A stretch of 64,000 nt of DNA, taken from Amylostereum areolatum (Eukaryota; Basidiomycota; Agaricomycetes; Russulales; Stereaceae). The notes under the pieces were generated by a model that made no database searches, was not told the origin of the DNA, and was given only the letters and a program-made list of their open reading frames with translations. The position numbers and the translations under genes are program-made. Location of the stretch: positions 806,001 through 870,000 of the forward strand of contig SAXG01000017.1 in NCBI GenBank assembly GCA_012932865.1. Direction: 5' to 3'. Below are positions 22,960 through 33,890 of this stretch, one piece after another. Positions within the stretch are counted from its first letter, which is position 1; each line of letters starts with the position of its first letter.

Positions 22960-23360
22960 TCGGCACTTGCCGAGCCGCGGGAACTGCCGAGACGCGACCC
23001 CCAATCGGGAAGTCATGTCGTTCCTGCCAGCTCATACTCCTCTTCCTTCACCACCACCTCGTCCCCTCGTCCCCTCGCTCTCCTCCGCCTCTTGCCACCC
23101 CCCGCCGCGGTCAAATGGCGACGCCAACGCGTCCGCCCCGCCGCTCACCTCTCCCACACCGCCACGTCGTGTCCAACGACGCGCTCAATGCGCCAGTGTG
23201 ACGCCCCCCCAAACGACGCCCTCTCTGCCCCTTCCTCGCCCATCCGCTCTCCCCCGCTCTCCCAGGCCACACGCCTTGCCGCCGCTGTCCGCGTGTTGCG
23301 CGGGCACGGAGGCTGGGCGTGTATGCGCCGTGTGGTGTGCGCGCAGCGGGTCCGGACCTG
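22960..23360 (+). repeat. Hairpin-like head plus C-rich array
   Basis: A degenerate inverted repeat (CAACTTTCGG ... GGAAGTCATG) at about 22960-23020 is followed by C-rich tracts such as CCTCGTCCCCTCGCTC. The head resembles the hairpin at 24329-24398, and both are followed by similar pyrimidine-rich DNA. No gene is supported. Confidence 0.5.
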
Positions 23361-23465
23361 CCACGTGGCACGCGGACAAGCCAGAGGTGCGCCACTTGGC
23401 ACCCGTGCTGTAGCGGCGTGACGGGTGCGAGCGCGGGCGCGGGCGGGCAGTGCGCAGGCGGATGC

Positions 23466-24020
23466 TGTGACGACGGAGTCAATCACGTGCCGACAACAAC
23501 AACAACACACAACAAAATAAGAAAGAAACTCGGAGTCAACCTCCTCGAGTGCGACTACACAGGTCAGCGCGCGAAGCCGCAGGGGTACTACTTAGGCACT
23601 GCAAACGACTAGTCCAAAGACCAAGTTTAGCATTAGTCGCAGTTCTAAGATACAGTAGAAACACTGCTTACCTAGTCCAAAGACCAAGAGGTCGAGATGA
23701 GGACTAGGCTCGCTACATGCACTCCTTTTATACTACTAGGGTGACCCACTTCAGAGCCCCTTGACCCACATAATATCCTAAGTACAGTAATCGTATTCTA
23801 CCAATCCTGTGCGCTGATTCTATGCTGTGCGTGTAAGCGGAGTTCCAAAGTCCGAAATCAGGTGATACGTCATGTGAAGAGAAACACGTGCTTAGTCACG
23901 TGACCAACCCAGCCATAATCCCTAGTCCAAAACAATGTCCTTCCCCTGTCGTAACAAAAATGAAAAGGGCGTAAGTCCCTTTGAGGAAAAAGATAGGGGC
24001 TATTGACGCGTGTCGTCACA
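23466..24020 (-). repeat. GyE solo LTR (555 bp) with target duplication GATGC
   Basis: TGTGACGACGG ... GTCGTCACA is bounded by the direct repeats GATGC at 23461-23465 and 24021-24025. It matches the GyE LTR at 62615-63166. No internal sequence remains, so it arose by LTR-LTR recombination. It splits a G-rich array. Confidence 0.9.
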
Positions 24021-24255
24021 GATGCGTGCGCTGGTGCGAGCGCAAGTGCGGGCAGGTGCAAGCTGGTGCGCGGGCGTTGGGCGAGCGCGGGAGCGGGGAG
24101 AGCACGGGCGGGCGGTGCACGGGCAGGCGCGGGCGTGGGGCGAGCGCAGGCAGTGCGTGGGCAGGTGCGGGCGCGGGTTGGGTCGTGCGCGAGCACGGGC
24201 GGTGCGTGAGCAGGTGGTCTGGGGGTGCGCTGTTGCGGGTGCGGGCGCAGCGGAT
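24021..24255 (+). repeat. G-rich array, continuing 23410-23460
   Basis: Units like GGTGCGGGCGCGGG and GCGAGCGCGGG. Removing the solo LTR makes it continuous with the G-rich stretch at 23410-23460. Confidence 0.6.
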
Positions 24256-24258
24256 GTA

Positions 24259-24316
24259 GATCATGACGTATTTTAGGGCCGCGTTTTGAAACACGGCCCG
24301 AAAATATGTCATGATC
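24259..24316. repeat. 58-bp hairpin
   Basis: GATCATGACGTATTTT pairs with AAAATATGTCATGATC and GGGCCG with CGGCCC around a GTTTTGAAAC centre. Only a few mismatches are seen. Confidence 0.85.
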
Positions 24317-24328
24317 TCTGGCGAGAAC

Positions 24329-24398
24329 GACGCAACTTCCTCTTTGGGGGCGCATCTCGGGATTTGCCGAGACGCGCTCCCAATGAGGAAGTCGCGTC
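24329..24398. repeat. 70-bp hairpin
   Basis: GACGCAACTTCCTC pairs with GAGGAAGTCGCGTC and TCTCGG with CCGAGA. C-rich DNA follows to the right. Confidence 0.8.
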
Positions 24399-24504
24399 TT
24401 CCTCATCACCAACCTTGTCCTCGTCCCTCTCTCCCTCTCCTTTCCTCCGCCCCCGTCCCTCCTCAATGCGTCCAACAACGCTCCAAAATTCCAGCACCGC
24501 CGCT

Positions 24505-24595
24505 GATAGGGCCCCGCACGCGCTGAGCCCGTACCGAGATCAAGTTCGGCTCCTTTGGACACTTTGGTTTCTTTGGGTGCTTCGGCTCCTGTCCC
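24505..24595 (+). repeat. Right arm of the 91-bp inverted repeat
   Basis: Reverse complement of 22536-22627. GyD coding sequence begins within about 10-100 bp to its right. Confidence 0.85.
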
Positions 24596-24599
24596 GGTC

Positions 24600-25813
24600 C
24601 CAATTCTTCTCTTTCTCTTCCCCATTTCAACCTAAGACAAAACACACATGGCTTTCTACCTTCGGCTTATACCCAGGCTCCCATTTCACCGGTTCCTATC
24701 TTTGCAGCCAAGAAGAAGTACAAGACCGTTGCACAAAAGGTCTGCCCCGTGCTGGCACCACTCCCGGAACATTTCCGCATTGTTCGGCACATCCACGGAG
24801 ACCCCCTTGCTGGCATGCCTGTTCTCACTCCCCACCCCCCACCCTTTGAACCCACAGGCCGATACACAGCCGAGCGCAAAGCCTTTATGGATGAGGCGCA
24901 CCCAGAAGGTTTCCTTTGGCCCGAGGAACGGCTCCTCCTACATGATCTCCTCTCAAAACAGAACCTCGCCTTTGCATGGGAAGATTCCGAGTGTGGTCAC
25001 TTTCGTGAAGACTTCTTTCCCCCAGTTATCATCCCAGTTATCCCACACACTCCCTGGGTCCAGCGGAACATCCCTATACCCCCGGGAATTTTCAACGAGG
25101 TCTGCAAAATTATTGAGTCTAAGGAGAAAGCCAGAGTTTACGAGCCGTCCAACTCCTCATACCGGTCCCGGTGGTTTACTGTTGTCAAGAAGGATGGCAA
25201 GAGCCTGCGCATTGTGCACTCCCTTGAACCACTCAACAAAGTCACCATTGCACACTCAGGAGTCCCACCGTTTACCGACCAACTAGCCGAGCAATTTGCA
25301 GGTCATGCATGTGGAGGTATCATGGACCTTTTTATCGGGTACGACGAGCGTCGCATTGCTGAAGCCTCTCGGGACCTCACAACCTTCCAAACCCCCTTTG
25401 GCTCCCGTCGGCTTGTCACCCTGCCCATGGGTTGGACTAACTCGGTACCCATCTTTCATGACGACGTCACCCATATCCTTCAGGCCGAGATTCCGGCTGT
25501 TACTCAGCCGTATATTGATGATGTCCCTATCCGAGGCCCACCCACCCGTTATGAACTACCAGATGGAGGCTATGCACCCGGAAAACCCTGGAATCCGGAG
25601 GTTTGTCTGGGAACACATGCAGAACGTCAACCGGGTTGTACAATGGATGAAGTATTGCGGCGGCACCTTTTCCGGCTTCAAATCGATTGTATGTGCATCT
25701 GAGTTTACAGTTGTCGGGCACCATTGCACCTATGAAGGACGGGTTCCCGAGCCTTCCAATTATGCGAAGATCATCAACTGGGGCCCATGCAAGGATCTCT
25801 CGGATGTTCGTGG
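24600..25813 (+). pseudogene. GyD: gypsy reverse transcriptase of a separate lineage
   Basis: The frame passes KKKYKTVAQKV and reaches a strongly conserved RT region: NIPIPPGIFNEVCK, YEPSNSSYRSRW, KSLRIVHSLEPLN, FQTPFGSRRLVTLPMGWTNS, and the catalytic YIDDV near 25508-25522. A one-base frame change near 25573 moves the reading to PENPGIRRFVWEHMQN. At 25813 the sequence changes abruptly to the antisense of a helicase gene. YIDD and the surrounding motifs distinguish it from GyA-C (YLDD or YMDD). No LTR was found. Confidence 0.85.
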
Positions 25814-26021
25814 GCCACCAGTGATAGAACAAAGGAAATAGAAAAGCGAAGGTCTTCCCAGCCCCTGTAGGAACATCGAGGATGACACTTTGACCTTGAA
25901 GAACATGCCGCCCGGCTTGCTGTTGGAAGCGGCGAAGTCCAGGTATGTTGAATGCTTCGCAAAGTCGCCGCTCGGCCTCTGCGAGTCGAGCTTCGTCCAA
26001 GGGAACGACTTCTCGAGGCAT
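25814..26021 (-). pseudogene. RecQ-like DEAD/DEAH helicase, N-terminal fragment
   Basis: From MPREVVPLDEARLAEAERRL through a region with FRRFQQQAGR-like spacing to a Walker A motif, DVPTGAGKT, then FLFPLFYHW. This is the start of the RecQ-type helicase core seen in many mushroom genomes. Everything after about 68 codons is missing because the sequence switches to GyD at 25813/25814. The shared terminal block lies about 290 bp upstream of the ATG. Confidence 0.75.
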
Positions 26022-26310
26022 GATAAGCAGAGAAAGCGGGAGAGAGTCGGATACTCCCTCCTTTTGCTAGCACGGAAACCCCTAGACATGGCGGAGCCGA
26101 CACTGAGACAGGGAGGGGGCCGGGGTAAAAGTATCTCTGCCGGGGTCTCTGAAAGCTGTCAGTGATGGGGAAACAGGGAGGAGGGTCACCATGGGTTCAT
26201 ATATATTAAATAATGTCGAGCGGTACAGAAGGCAAGTACAGATGGCGAGGGAATGAACCAGAAGGACGCGAGAGGAGGATGCAGCTACAAGTGGCCGTGC
26301 GCGCACGAAG

Positions 26311-26446
26311 TGAATTTCGCTAAGTCTCGACCTATCGTGGGAAGAAACTTCCACTCTACTCACTCACGTGTCAAGGACTCCAGTCCCTGCATCGACGTGC
26401 TGTTACCGCCGGCTCGATTCAGGTACTGGTTCGAGTCTAACGGGGA
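26311..26446 (-). repeat. Terminal block A, shared with block B at 32704-32836
   Basis: Both blocks share GAATTTCGCTAAGTC, ATCGTGGGAA, CTTCCACTCTACTCACTC and GTCAAGGACTCCAGTCCC over about 78 bp, then the outermost ACTGGTTCGAGTCTA. Each lies upstream of a minus-strand gene and each ends at a broken gypsy RT. Confidence 0.8.
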
Positions 26447-27342
26447 TGTAGCTTTCCATCCTTCTTTTTGACGAAGAAGAACAGACTTGCCTGAGATGAT
26501 TTCGATGGGCGAATATAGCCCTTCTTCAGATAGTCGTCAAGGAAGGTGTCAAGTTCGACTTGTTTGCAGGGAGAGAGAGGGTAGATTTTGCACGGTTTGG
26601 GTTCAAAGCCCTCTTTCATGTTGATGGCGTGATCTCATAGTCATTGGTCGGGCAGTCGCTCAGAGGTTTTCTTATCAAATACCGGTGCAACGTCGCAATA
26701 TGGAGTAGGAACAAGGTCCTCGAAGGTTTGTGTGTGTTCTCCTTCGAGTGCTCTGTGATTTCTTGCGCTTTGGTGAAGCTTGCACGGATTGGCACCGCCT
26801 CTGGATTAGGGTCGTCAGTTTCAGGGAGCATCCCAGCGCGGCATAGGCCATTGATCTCCCAGTCTCGGAAGACTACGGGTTGTTCATTGTCGTCCTCCAT
26901 GAAAAGCCGGGCGGGGAGGGGTGAGTGATGGAATGTGCGGATGCGAACACCTTGCACTCTGCGCGCGGGAATAACATACGTAGGGATCGGAGCCCAGGAG
27001 ACATAGGTTGGTTCTGGAAAAGGGTTGTCTGGGGCTGGAGGCGCCTTAGGGGCTTCATCGATTTGAACCTTTCATTGCGGTTGGGTCGATGATAGCTTGT
27101 GCAGCTTTGTTGCAAGGTTCATCATGGTTGGTTCAGAGGGGGTGCAGGAGGGAGGGCAGCGGAGCATGTCAATGCAATCTTGCTGCCAAGTCTATGGTGA
27201 GGTTGTGCTCATCGAGCCAGTCTGTTCCAAGGATCATGTCATGGTCACCGATGTTGGTGATGATGAACTCAGCTTCTTCCTCATGATAGGCTTTCGAGTC
27301 TTGTAAGTATATCCGGACTCGCTGGGTCGTCGTATCACGTAC
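26447..27342 (-). pseudogene. GyB2 fragment: protease to start of RT
   Basis: The minus strand matches GyB1 from the retropepsin region (GDHDMILGTDWLDEHN) to KKKDGKLHP in RT, with several stops and frameshifts. It ends at 26447, just before the VQDYR codons, and at 27342 against a Copia LTR. Confidence 0.85.
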
Positions 27343-27794
27343 TGTTGAAGTCGCAGTTGAAGGGGCTAGCCAACTAGCTAGGGACGCTCAGACCTGACAC
27401 AAACAGTGGATTGCTGCAGCACAGAATGAGCGACTGAGAAACAAGACAGAAACGAGCAAAGGGCATACCTGCAGCACAGAATGAGCGACTGAGGAGGAGC
27501 AGACGCGTGTGGCTGCAGGTAGAGGCCACGGAGCGTAGGAGGAAACTCGGAATAAGCCGAGAATCAACCTAAAGCGGTAACTAACTCGAAACTGAACCTA
27601 GGGAAGCTAACTCGGGCTGAACTACAGTAGGTACAGTACAATAGCAAACAGTGGGTGAAGTGGAGAGGGCCTGTGGAGGGTATAGACGCGGAATGAGGCG
27701 ATAATAGGGTGAATGGAGCGGAATAGAAGCGAATAAAAGGGAGATAGAACGGAAGAAAGGCGTAGAAATCAGACATAAATGAATATCTTCAGCA
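27343..27794 (-). repeat. Copia (Co1 family) LTR, minus orientation
   Basis: TGTTGAAGTCGCAG ... GAATATCTTCAGCA is the reverse complement of the LTR at 42970-43417, with some divergence. The flanking 5-mers do not match (CGTAC and GGAAT), so one flank is rearranged. Confidence 0.85.
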
Positions 27795-28854
27795 GGAATT
27801 TCTTCCGCTGGCGAAGCCTGGAAGAGCCCCTTCATGGCCGCCTGTCGGGTACCAGCCAGCAGGCCTAGACGAGCCCGTACGGCCTGGAGGGGAATGGAAA
27901 GATCCAGAAGGTATCCATCGATCATGGATGATATCTCGAAATCCAGTAGTAAGGGTCCATCAACTAGCTGCTGAGATCCGATGGGATAATCTCCAAAGGG
28001 CATGCGAGATTCCCGGGATGCTTGCACAGGATGAACCATACAATAAACGGTCTCCATTGCGAGTAGATGGTCATTGGCCGCCTCGCTTTCCAACCAAAAT
28101 GTTTCCGAGCCTTTGTACTTGGGTGAATGTCAATGTTGATAAATAAACCACTAAATGATTATTAGACTCGGAGGGGGAAAAGGCAAGAAATAACCGACCT
28201 CATATCCATAAGTGACAAAAAAGAATATAAGCTCAAGGCTCACTGGAAACTTGGCACAGCAGAAATCGCAGGCAGTGAAGAATGTGGTCGTGGTTTCTGA
28301 AAAGTTCCCTGCACACGTGTTGGAATGCGGGCGAGGCGGAGGCTTACCGAGAGCCTCCTTCCTGTCTAGGTTCGAAAATCATACAGTGTAACTCTGTGGC
28401 TTCCGAAAGCTCTGAGATGATAATCTTGAAGTGGCCCATGATAGTTTTGTCTGTTCATTCAACAGCTGTGCTGAAGCCAGCGCTGTACTGAAGCAGATCC
28501 TTGACCATTTGGTCCACTACGGCGTTCAGGGCATCTGCCCTTCAGTCTTGGCCAGGCAGATACCAATCCGAGAAATAGCCTAATTTTTATCAATTTAAAG
28601 CTAAGAAGATTGAAAGGACGGTAGGCTTATGGTATGGATTCATAAGCTCAGGAGGATTGTTGGGCCTTTTGCTGCTGGCTACAGGAATTAAGTTGTTATC
28701 ACCCAGGAAGCCAACACTTTGTCGACAAAGTCGACCAACTGCCAGCTTTGGGGCTCCATGTATGCACTTGGGTAGTCAACTGTGATCAGACAGACGAGGT
28801 GGGCATGAGATGGGGTTTCTGTTCAAATCAACTAAACAGGAAAAATAAACGTTC
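27795..28854 (-). pseudogene. Exon remnants of an unidentified gene between inverted Copia LTRs
   Basis: A minus-strand stretch near 28093-27795 reads as an ordinary exon (FGDYPIGSQQLVDGPLLLDF). Short exon-like pieces at about 28440-28360 (MGHFKIIISELSEATELH) and 28310-28250 are followed by GTAAGC and GTGAGC donors. I do not recognise the protein. It is probably host DNA trapped between mobile elements. Confidence 0.4.
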
Positions 28855-29286
28855 TGCCGAAGATATTCATTTATGTCTGATTTCTACACCTTTGTTCCAT
28901 TCCATCTCCCTTCTATTCGCGTCTATTTCGCTCCATTCACCCTATTATCGTCTCATTCCGCGTCTATACCCTCCACATGCCCTCTCCACTTCACCTACTG
29001 TACCCATTTGTACTGTACTTACTGTAGGTCAGCCTGAGTTAGCTTCCCTAGCTTCAGTTTCGAGTTAGTTGCCGCTTTAGGGTGATTCTCGGCTTATTCC
29101 GAGTTTCCTCCCACGCTCCGTGGCCTCTACCTGCAGCCACACGCGGCTGCTCCTCCTTAGTCGCTCATTCTGTGCTGCAGGTGTGCCCCTTGCTCGTTTC
29201 TGTCTTGTTGCTCAGTCGCTCGCAGCAATCCACTGTTTGTGTCAGTTCTGAGCGTCCCTAGCTAGTTGGCTAGCCCCTTCAACTGC
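28855..29286 (+). repeat. Copia LTR fragment, plus orientation
   Basis: Matches 42970-43417 from GAAGATATTC to GGCTAGCCCCTTCAACTGC. The last 9 bases are missing, replaced by an inverted Copia internal fragment. Confidence 0.85.
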
Positions 29287-31008
29287 ATCGCTGTAGATGC
29301 AGCGGAATCCCATCTTGTCCGACAGCACAGGACCTCCATCAGCTTGATCTTCCACAGGCGAGCGGCCTTCTTGAGGCCGTAGATCGACTTCTGCAGCTTG
29401 CAGACCGCGCCAGGAGGACCCTCCTCGAAGCCCTCAGGTTGCTTCATGTAGACCTCTGCATCGAGGTCGCCATTGATGAAGGCATGGGAGATGTCGATGG
29501 AGCGCAGGTGGAGATCCTCGACGGCGGCGAGGGCAAGGACAGTGCGAATGGCCTGGAACTTGGCAGTGGGAGCGAAGGTCTCGAAGTAGTCGAAGCCAGG
29601 ACGCTGGGCAAAGCCCTTGGCGACGACGCGCGCCTTGTAGCGCTCGATGGAGCCGTCCTCCTTGCGCTTGACCTTGAATACCCAGCGCGATGCGACAGCG
29701 TGCGCGCCAGGAGGGAGAGAGGCGATAGCCCAGGTGCCATTGGCTGCATGCGCGTCGAGCTCCTCTCTGCACGCTGCAAGCCACATTTCCGCGTCCGGAC
29801 GCTGCATAGCCTGCCTGTAGGAGAGCGGCTCGCCGTCTGCGGATAGCAGGGCGGTCTCGAGGGCGGTATGGATGGCAAAGGCGGCCTCAGGTGTCTCCTG
29901 CGCAAAGTAGACGTCGTCATTCGCCCACGGCTCAGGAGAGTCGCTATGAGCGTCCTCCTCGTCGGATTCGACTGCAGGAAGCGGCTCGCGCACCTTCGCC
30001 TTGGAGGGCACTGGCTGAGGCTGCCAGCTGTTCGATCGCGCCTTGACCACGGCGTCGCGCGTGCTACGGCGCAGAGGACCGGTGGGCGAGGCGGCGCGCT
30101 TCCTCCCTCGAGGAGCAGGCCGCGAAGGACCCGCATGTGGAGAGGGAGGTGCAGGATCGGCTGCAGGCGGCGCAGGAGCGGGATCGGCCGCATCCTGATC
30201 GACATCATGCTCGTGCTCATCAGCAGGCGGAGCTGGAGGCAGATCAGGCTCGTCTTGCTCAGCAGAGGACGAGTCGTCGTCTCCCCCGGCATCCAGCACC
30301 GGCTGAGAGGGAGCAGGCTCCGATGGAGGCGGAGGAGGGAAGAGGGGAGCGGAAGGCGAGGGCAGGAGCGGCTTGTTGAGCCTGGAGCGAGGGAAATCGC
30401 GCTCGTCAAAGTCTGCGCGCTCGCAAATGATGACCTTCTTCGCTATAGGATCCCAGAACTTCCAGCCTTTGTACCCCTCCGGGTACCCGATGAAGGCGGC
30501 CTTCACCATGTGCGGCTGCAGGCCCTTGCGCTTGTCGCGCTGGATGTGGACGTACGCGGTGCATCCCCACACGCGCAGACGACTCACATCCGGTTTGGTG
30601 CCGTGCCAGAGCTCGAAGGGCGTGGTGTGCGCCGTGATAGCGGCGGTGGGAAGGCGGTTGCGGACGTGGATGTAGGCACTGAGCGCTTCTCCCCAGAAAG
30701 ACGCAGGCAGGCCGGACTCCGCAAGCATCGCAGTGGTGCGATTTGCGCGCTCCGCTACACCGTTCTGCTGCGGGCGATTGCGCGTCGTATGACGGCGCTC
30801 GATCCCGTGCAGCGAACAGAACTCGTCCATGTTGCGCCCCATGTACTCGCCCCCCTTGTCGTCCTGCAGCGCGAGCAGCTTCTCGCCTGTCTGCTTCTCG
30901 GCCCACGCTTTGAAGTCCTTGAACGCTTCGTACTGGTCCGACATCTTGCGAAGCAGGTAGACGGCGTAGAAACGCGAGGCTGCGTCGATGTAGAGGACCC
31001 AGTAGCGA
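29287..31008 (-). pseudogene. Copia internal fragment: integrase and RT
   Basis: Nearly identical to Co1 codons from the integrase core (RYWVLYIDAASRF) to RT (YGLKKAARLWKIKLMEVLC). Differences include loss of the IEEGV codons in integrase and a frameshift near 29330. Both ends are truncated without LTRs in the right orientation. Confidence 0.9.
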
Positions 31009-32610
31009 CGTCGGCACGAAACCGTTCGAGCTCCGGGATGCTGTCCATTGCGAGCTGTTTGAGTTGCCAGAGACAGCTCGCTGCGAGCTGAGTAGTTTGT
31101 TGGGGAAGCGGGAGAACATGTTCAACAGGGAAGTCAGTGATGGATTGACGAGATGTACGCGGTGGCTTCAACTCGAAGGGAAGTGTTCCGTGAGGAACTC
31201 GTTCGTTCGGGATATGTGGATCATAAAGCGGGATCACAGTCGCCGTGGTCCCGTTGTCGAAGTGGTTATTGTTGGTGAAACACTGTTCGCCGACCCGAAA
31301 GGGGATGTTCACATTGTCCCACACAATCCCGACCATACCGTCCTGCACAACCTGAACCAACGCTGCCTTCCCCTCTTTTGAAAGCACCTTGACGTGTCGG
31401 AGGACCTGCGAGTACGATACCGAGAGACCGGCGTGCGTGAGAACCTCTATCTCCCGTTTCGCGGCCCCAGACGCGAGCAAAAACAGCCCGAGTGTCACCT
31501 GGAAGTTGGCCGCTCTCTTCGAGAGGAGGACAGCTAGCATTGCGGCTATCGTTGTAAATATCTAGCATACAGTCAGATATTTGCACAAGAGAGAACAAGG
31601 CAAGTACATACCAAGTCGGGATCCCGTCCGGGTTCGCCTTGTCCACTTGGTGGAACCGCCGTCACCTCGAGGAGTGTCCGAAGGACCGGTGCAGTCTCCT
31701 TGATAGCTTCTGCGAGTTTTTGCATGGAAAAGTCGGCCAACAGTTTTGCAATCGAGGTGTGCCACTCCCTGGTGAAGAGTTCTTGAAGTGCGTTGCCCTC
31801 GTTCCGAAGGATTGGGATGAGGAGGTCCATTGTCGCGTCGCGTACAACTTGAGGGTGTGCACGTTGTGCAACCAAATTGATGAGCTCACGGCCGTGGTCG
31901 TTCGCGTAGCGTCCCATGGTTGCCGAGATCTGCTGGTCCTTTGTGGTGAAGATTGTGTTGACGAAGTGATGCAGGGACGTGAACCCATATCCACCATCTG
32001 GCACCTTCTTCGTCATTGCCGTCCACAGCTGTCTAGCTTGGGCCGCCTCGGCCACCGCCTTCTCTTCCCTCTCCTTGGCTCTCCTCTCTTCAGCATGAAC
32101 CCTCTTCTCCTGCTCTCTCCTGCTTCTCCCACTAACACCCATCTCGTCCGTGTCATCCATCAGCGGCTGTTCTCCGACGTACTCATGTTCGACCTCGCCC
32201 ATCTCCTGCAACCCACCCTCGATCTCCCCAAGGTCATTGATCTCCTCGTCCACTTGCACCTGGTCCGTGTTGTCGTCGGGAACAAAATTTGGAGCGGGGA
32301 GAGCCTGGCGCGATTGGCGCTTCTGTTTCTTGAGTGTGTTCCACTTGAGAGACGGCCCCGGACGGCCTCGCTGACGTTTTTCTGGTGTGGTTTCGACAAT
32401 GCTATAGGGGGAAGAGAGGGTAGCATTTTCAGCTGGAAGGCGGTCGTCGTTTGTTGGAGTCGCAGAACAAGCAGAACGAGTGAGAGGGGGGGTCTGTTGG
32501 GTGCTTGAGGATGTGTTAAAGGACAAGTTTCCCGTGTTGATTTGACATGTATTGATGGCCAGGTTGTCTTCCAATGAGTCTAGCGAGATGTGGCGACATT
32601 TTGGGGGCAT
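31009..32610 (-). pseudogene. DUF6589-type protein gene, 3'-truncated
   Basis: Exon 1 runs from ATG 32610 to 31612. A 50-bp intron (31611-31562; GTATGT donor, CTGAC branch, TAG acceptor) joins it to exon 2 from 31561, giving GRDPDL then IFTTIAAMLAVLLSKRAANF. The N-terminal third is low-complexity and charged, including a coiled-coil-like RREQEKRVHAEERRAKEREE. Exon 2 has FLLASGAAKREIEVL and GIVWDNVNIPFRVGEQ, which I recognise as the start of the fungal DUF6589 domain. Function is not established, although the family is multicopy in mushrooms. The frame runs into Copia sequence at about 31008, so most of the domain is missing. Confidence 0.75.
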
Positions 32611-32703
32611 GATGTATTGATTTTGATGAGGAAATGAGGTGTATGTACATGAGAGAGATACAGAGATGCGGAGACGTGACAGGCAAGACGCGACGCGACA
32701 CGC

Positions 32704-32836
32704 GAATTTCGCTAAGTCCCAACTTATCGTGGGAACAAACTTCCACTCTACTCACTCGCGCGTCAAGGACTCCAGTCCCTACGGCTGGGTGATTGACGGG
32801 ACTCATCACACACGTTGGGACTGGTTCGAGTCTACA
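32704..32836 (-). repeat. Terminal block B, shared with block A at 26311-26446
   Basis: About 78 bp are close to block A, then a diverged 35 bp, then ACTGGTTCGAGTCTA directly against a gypsy RT fragment. It lies about 95 bp upstream of the DUF6589 ATG. Confidence 0.8.
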
Positions 32837-33171
32837 CCCCCGTACAGGACTGTTGAGAGCTGAACAAAGGCACCATCAAGAACAAGTATCCCCTGCCACT
32901 GATCTCGGAAATCGTTGATTGCCTCAAGGGTGTGAAGATCTTCTCAAAGATGGATGTTCGCTGAGGCTACAATAATGTCCCATCAAAGAAGGCGACAAGT
33001 GGAAGGCTGCGTTCAAAAACAAACTATAGTCTCTTCGAACCTACAGTGATGTTCTTTGGCCTTATGAATTTCCCCGCAACACTTCAGGCAATGATGAACA
33101 AACTTTTCAAGGACCTTATCGACTGCAAGGTCATCATCTATATGGACAACATCCTAGTGTTCACTGGAAGC
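32837..33171 (+). pseudogene. GyB3 fragment: RT core
   Basis: Starts at the VQDYR-equivalent codons and runs through KMDVR and VMFFGLMNFPATLQAMMNKL to a mutated YMDD (YMDN). It has stops and small indels. Its first codon is the one after the last codon of GyB2 at 26447. It ends at repeat R1. Confidence 0.88.
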
Positions 33172-33890
33172 ACTTGGTGGGGAGTGGGCCATTGCGAGCA
33201 TGGCAGTACGGTTCCCCACAATTTTAGATCCCAAGGTCAATTTTTCTGAACTCTGGTGTTCAAGTCTTTTGTAGGCAGAGTTCAAATTCTTTGAACTCAG
33301 GTGTTCACATTTTTGTAGGCAAACTTCAATGCTCATGCCTACCAGTACTCACACCATTTTGTGCTGGGATGGGGAAGCGTGTAAGCACTCACACTATTTT
33401 ATGCTAGGATGTGGGAGCACGCAAACACTCCCACTATTTTGTGTTGGGAGTGGGAGTGCGCTCACACCATTTTGTGCTGGGGTGGACAAGAGCCATAGGA
33501 GCACTCACATGAAATTGTGAGGTAGGGATGGTATAGATGCATTACATATCACACTCCGAGTCCTTGCAAACACTACACTATACTTTACACTTCTTGTCAC
33601 GTTCAACATGACACCTCTCTCACTCTTTCGCAAGCCAACTCTATCCTGGATCCATAGCCAACATGGCTTCTTGATGCCAAAAATTCCTCCTGCATGAGCA
33701 AGGTTGAAGGCTTCCAGGGGCAGTGCTTTTCGACTTCCAATGGCTATTGTGTTAACCTACAAATGGTTTTGAAGTCAACATACAGTTCCTCTTTTCTTAT
33801 CCATGGCATTGATGTGTCTCATTTCATCTGACTTCATTTCATGCTTATTTTATTTCATGTTTATCTTATTTACGTTGAATTTACCCCCAA
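33172..33890 (+). repeat. Repeat R1, copy 2
   Basis: Same start as 20202 (CTTGGTGGGGAGTGGGCC) and the same 40-bp tandem units at about 33340-33510. A unique-looking AT-rich tail follows, with no gene seen. Confidence 0.7.

Noticed and set aside
22783..23482. Several 120-210 codon frames on both strands
   Set aside because: Array-derived composition, overlapping in all frames, no domain.
25760..26103. Two other minus-strand frames over the helicase start
   Set aside because: Only the frame with DVPTGAGKT carries a recognisable motif.
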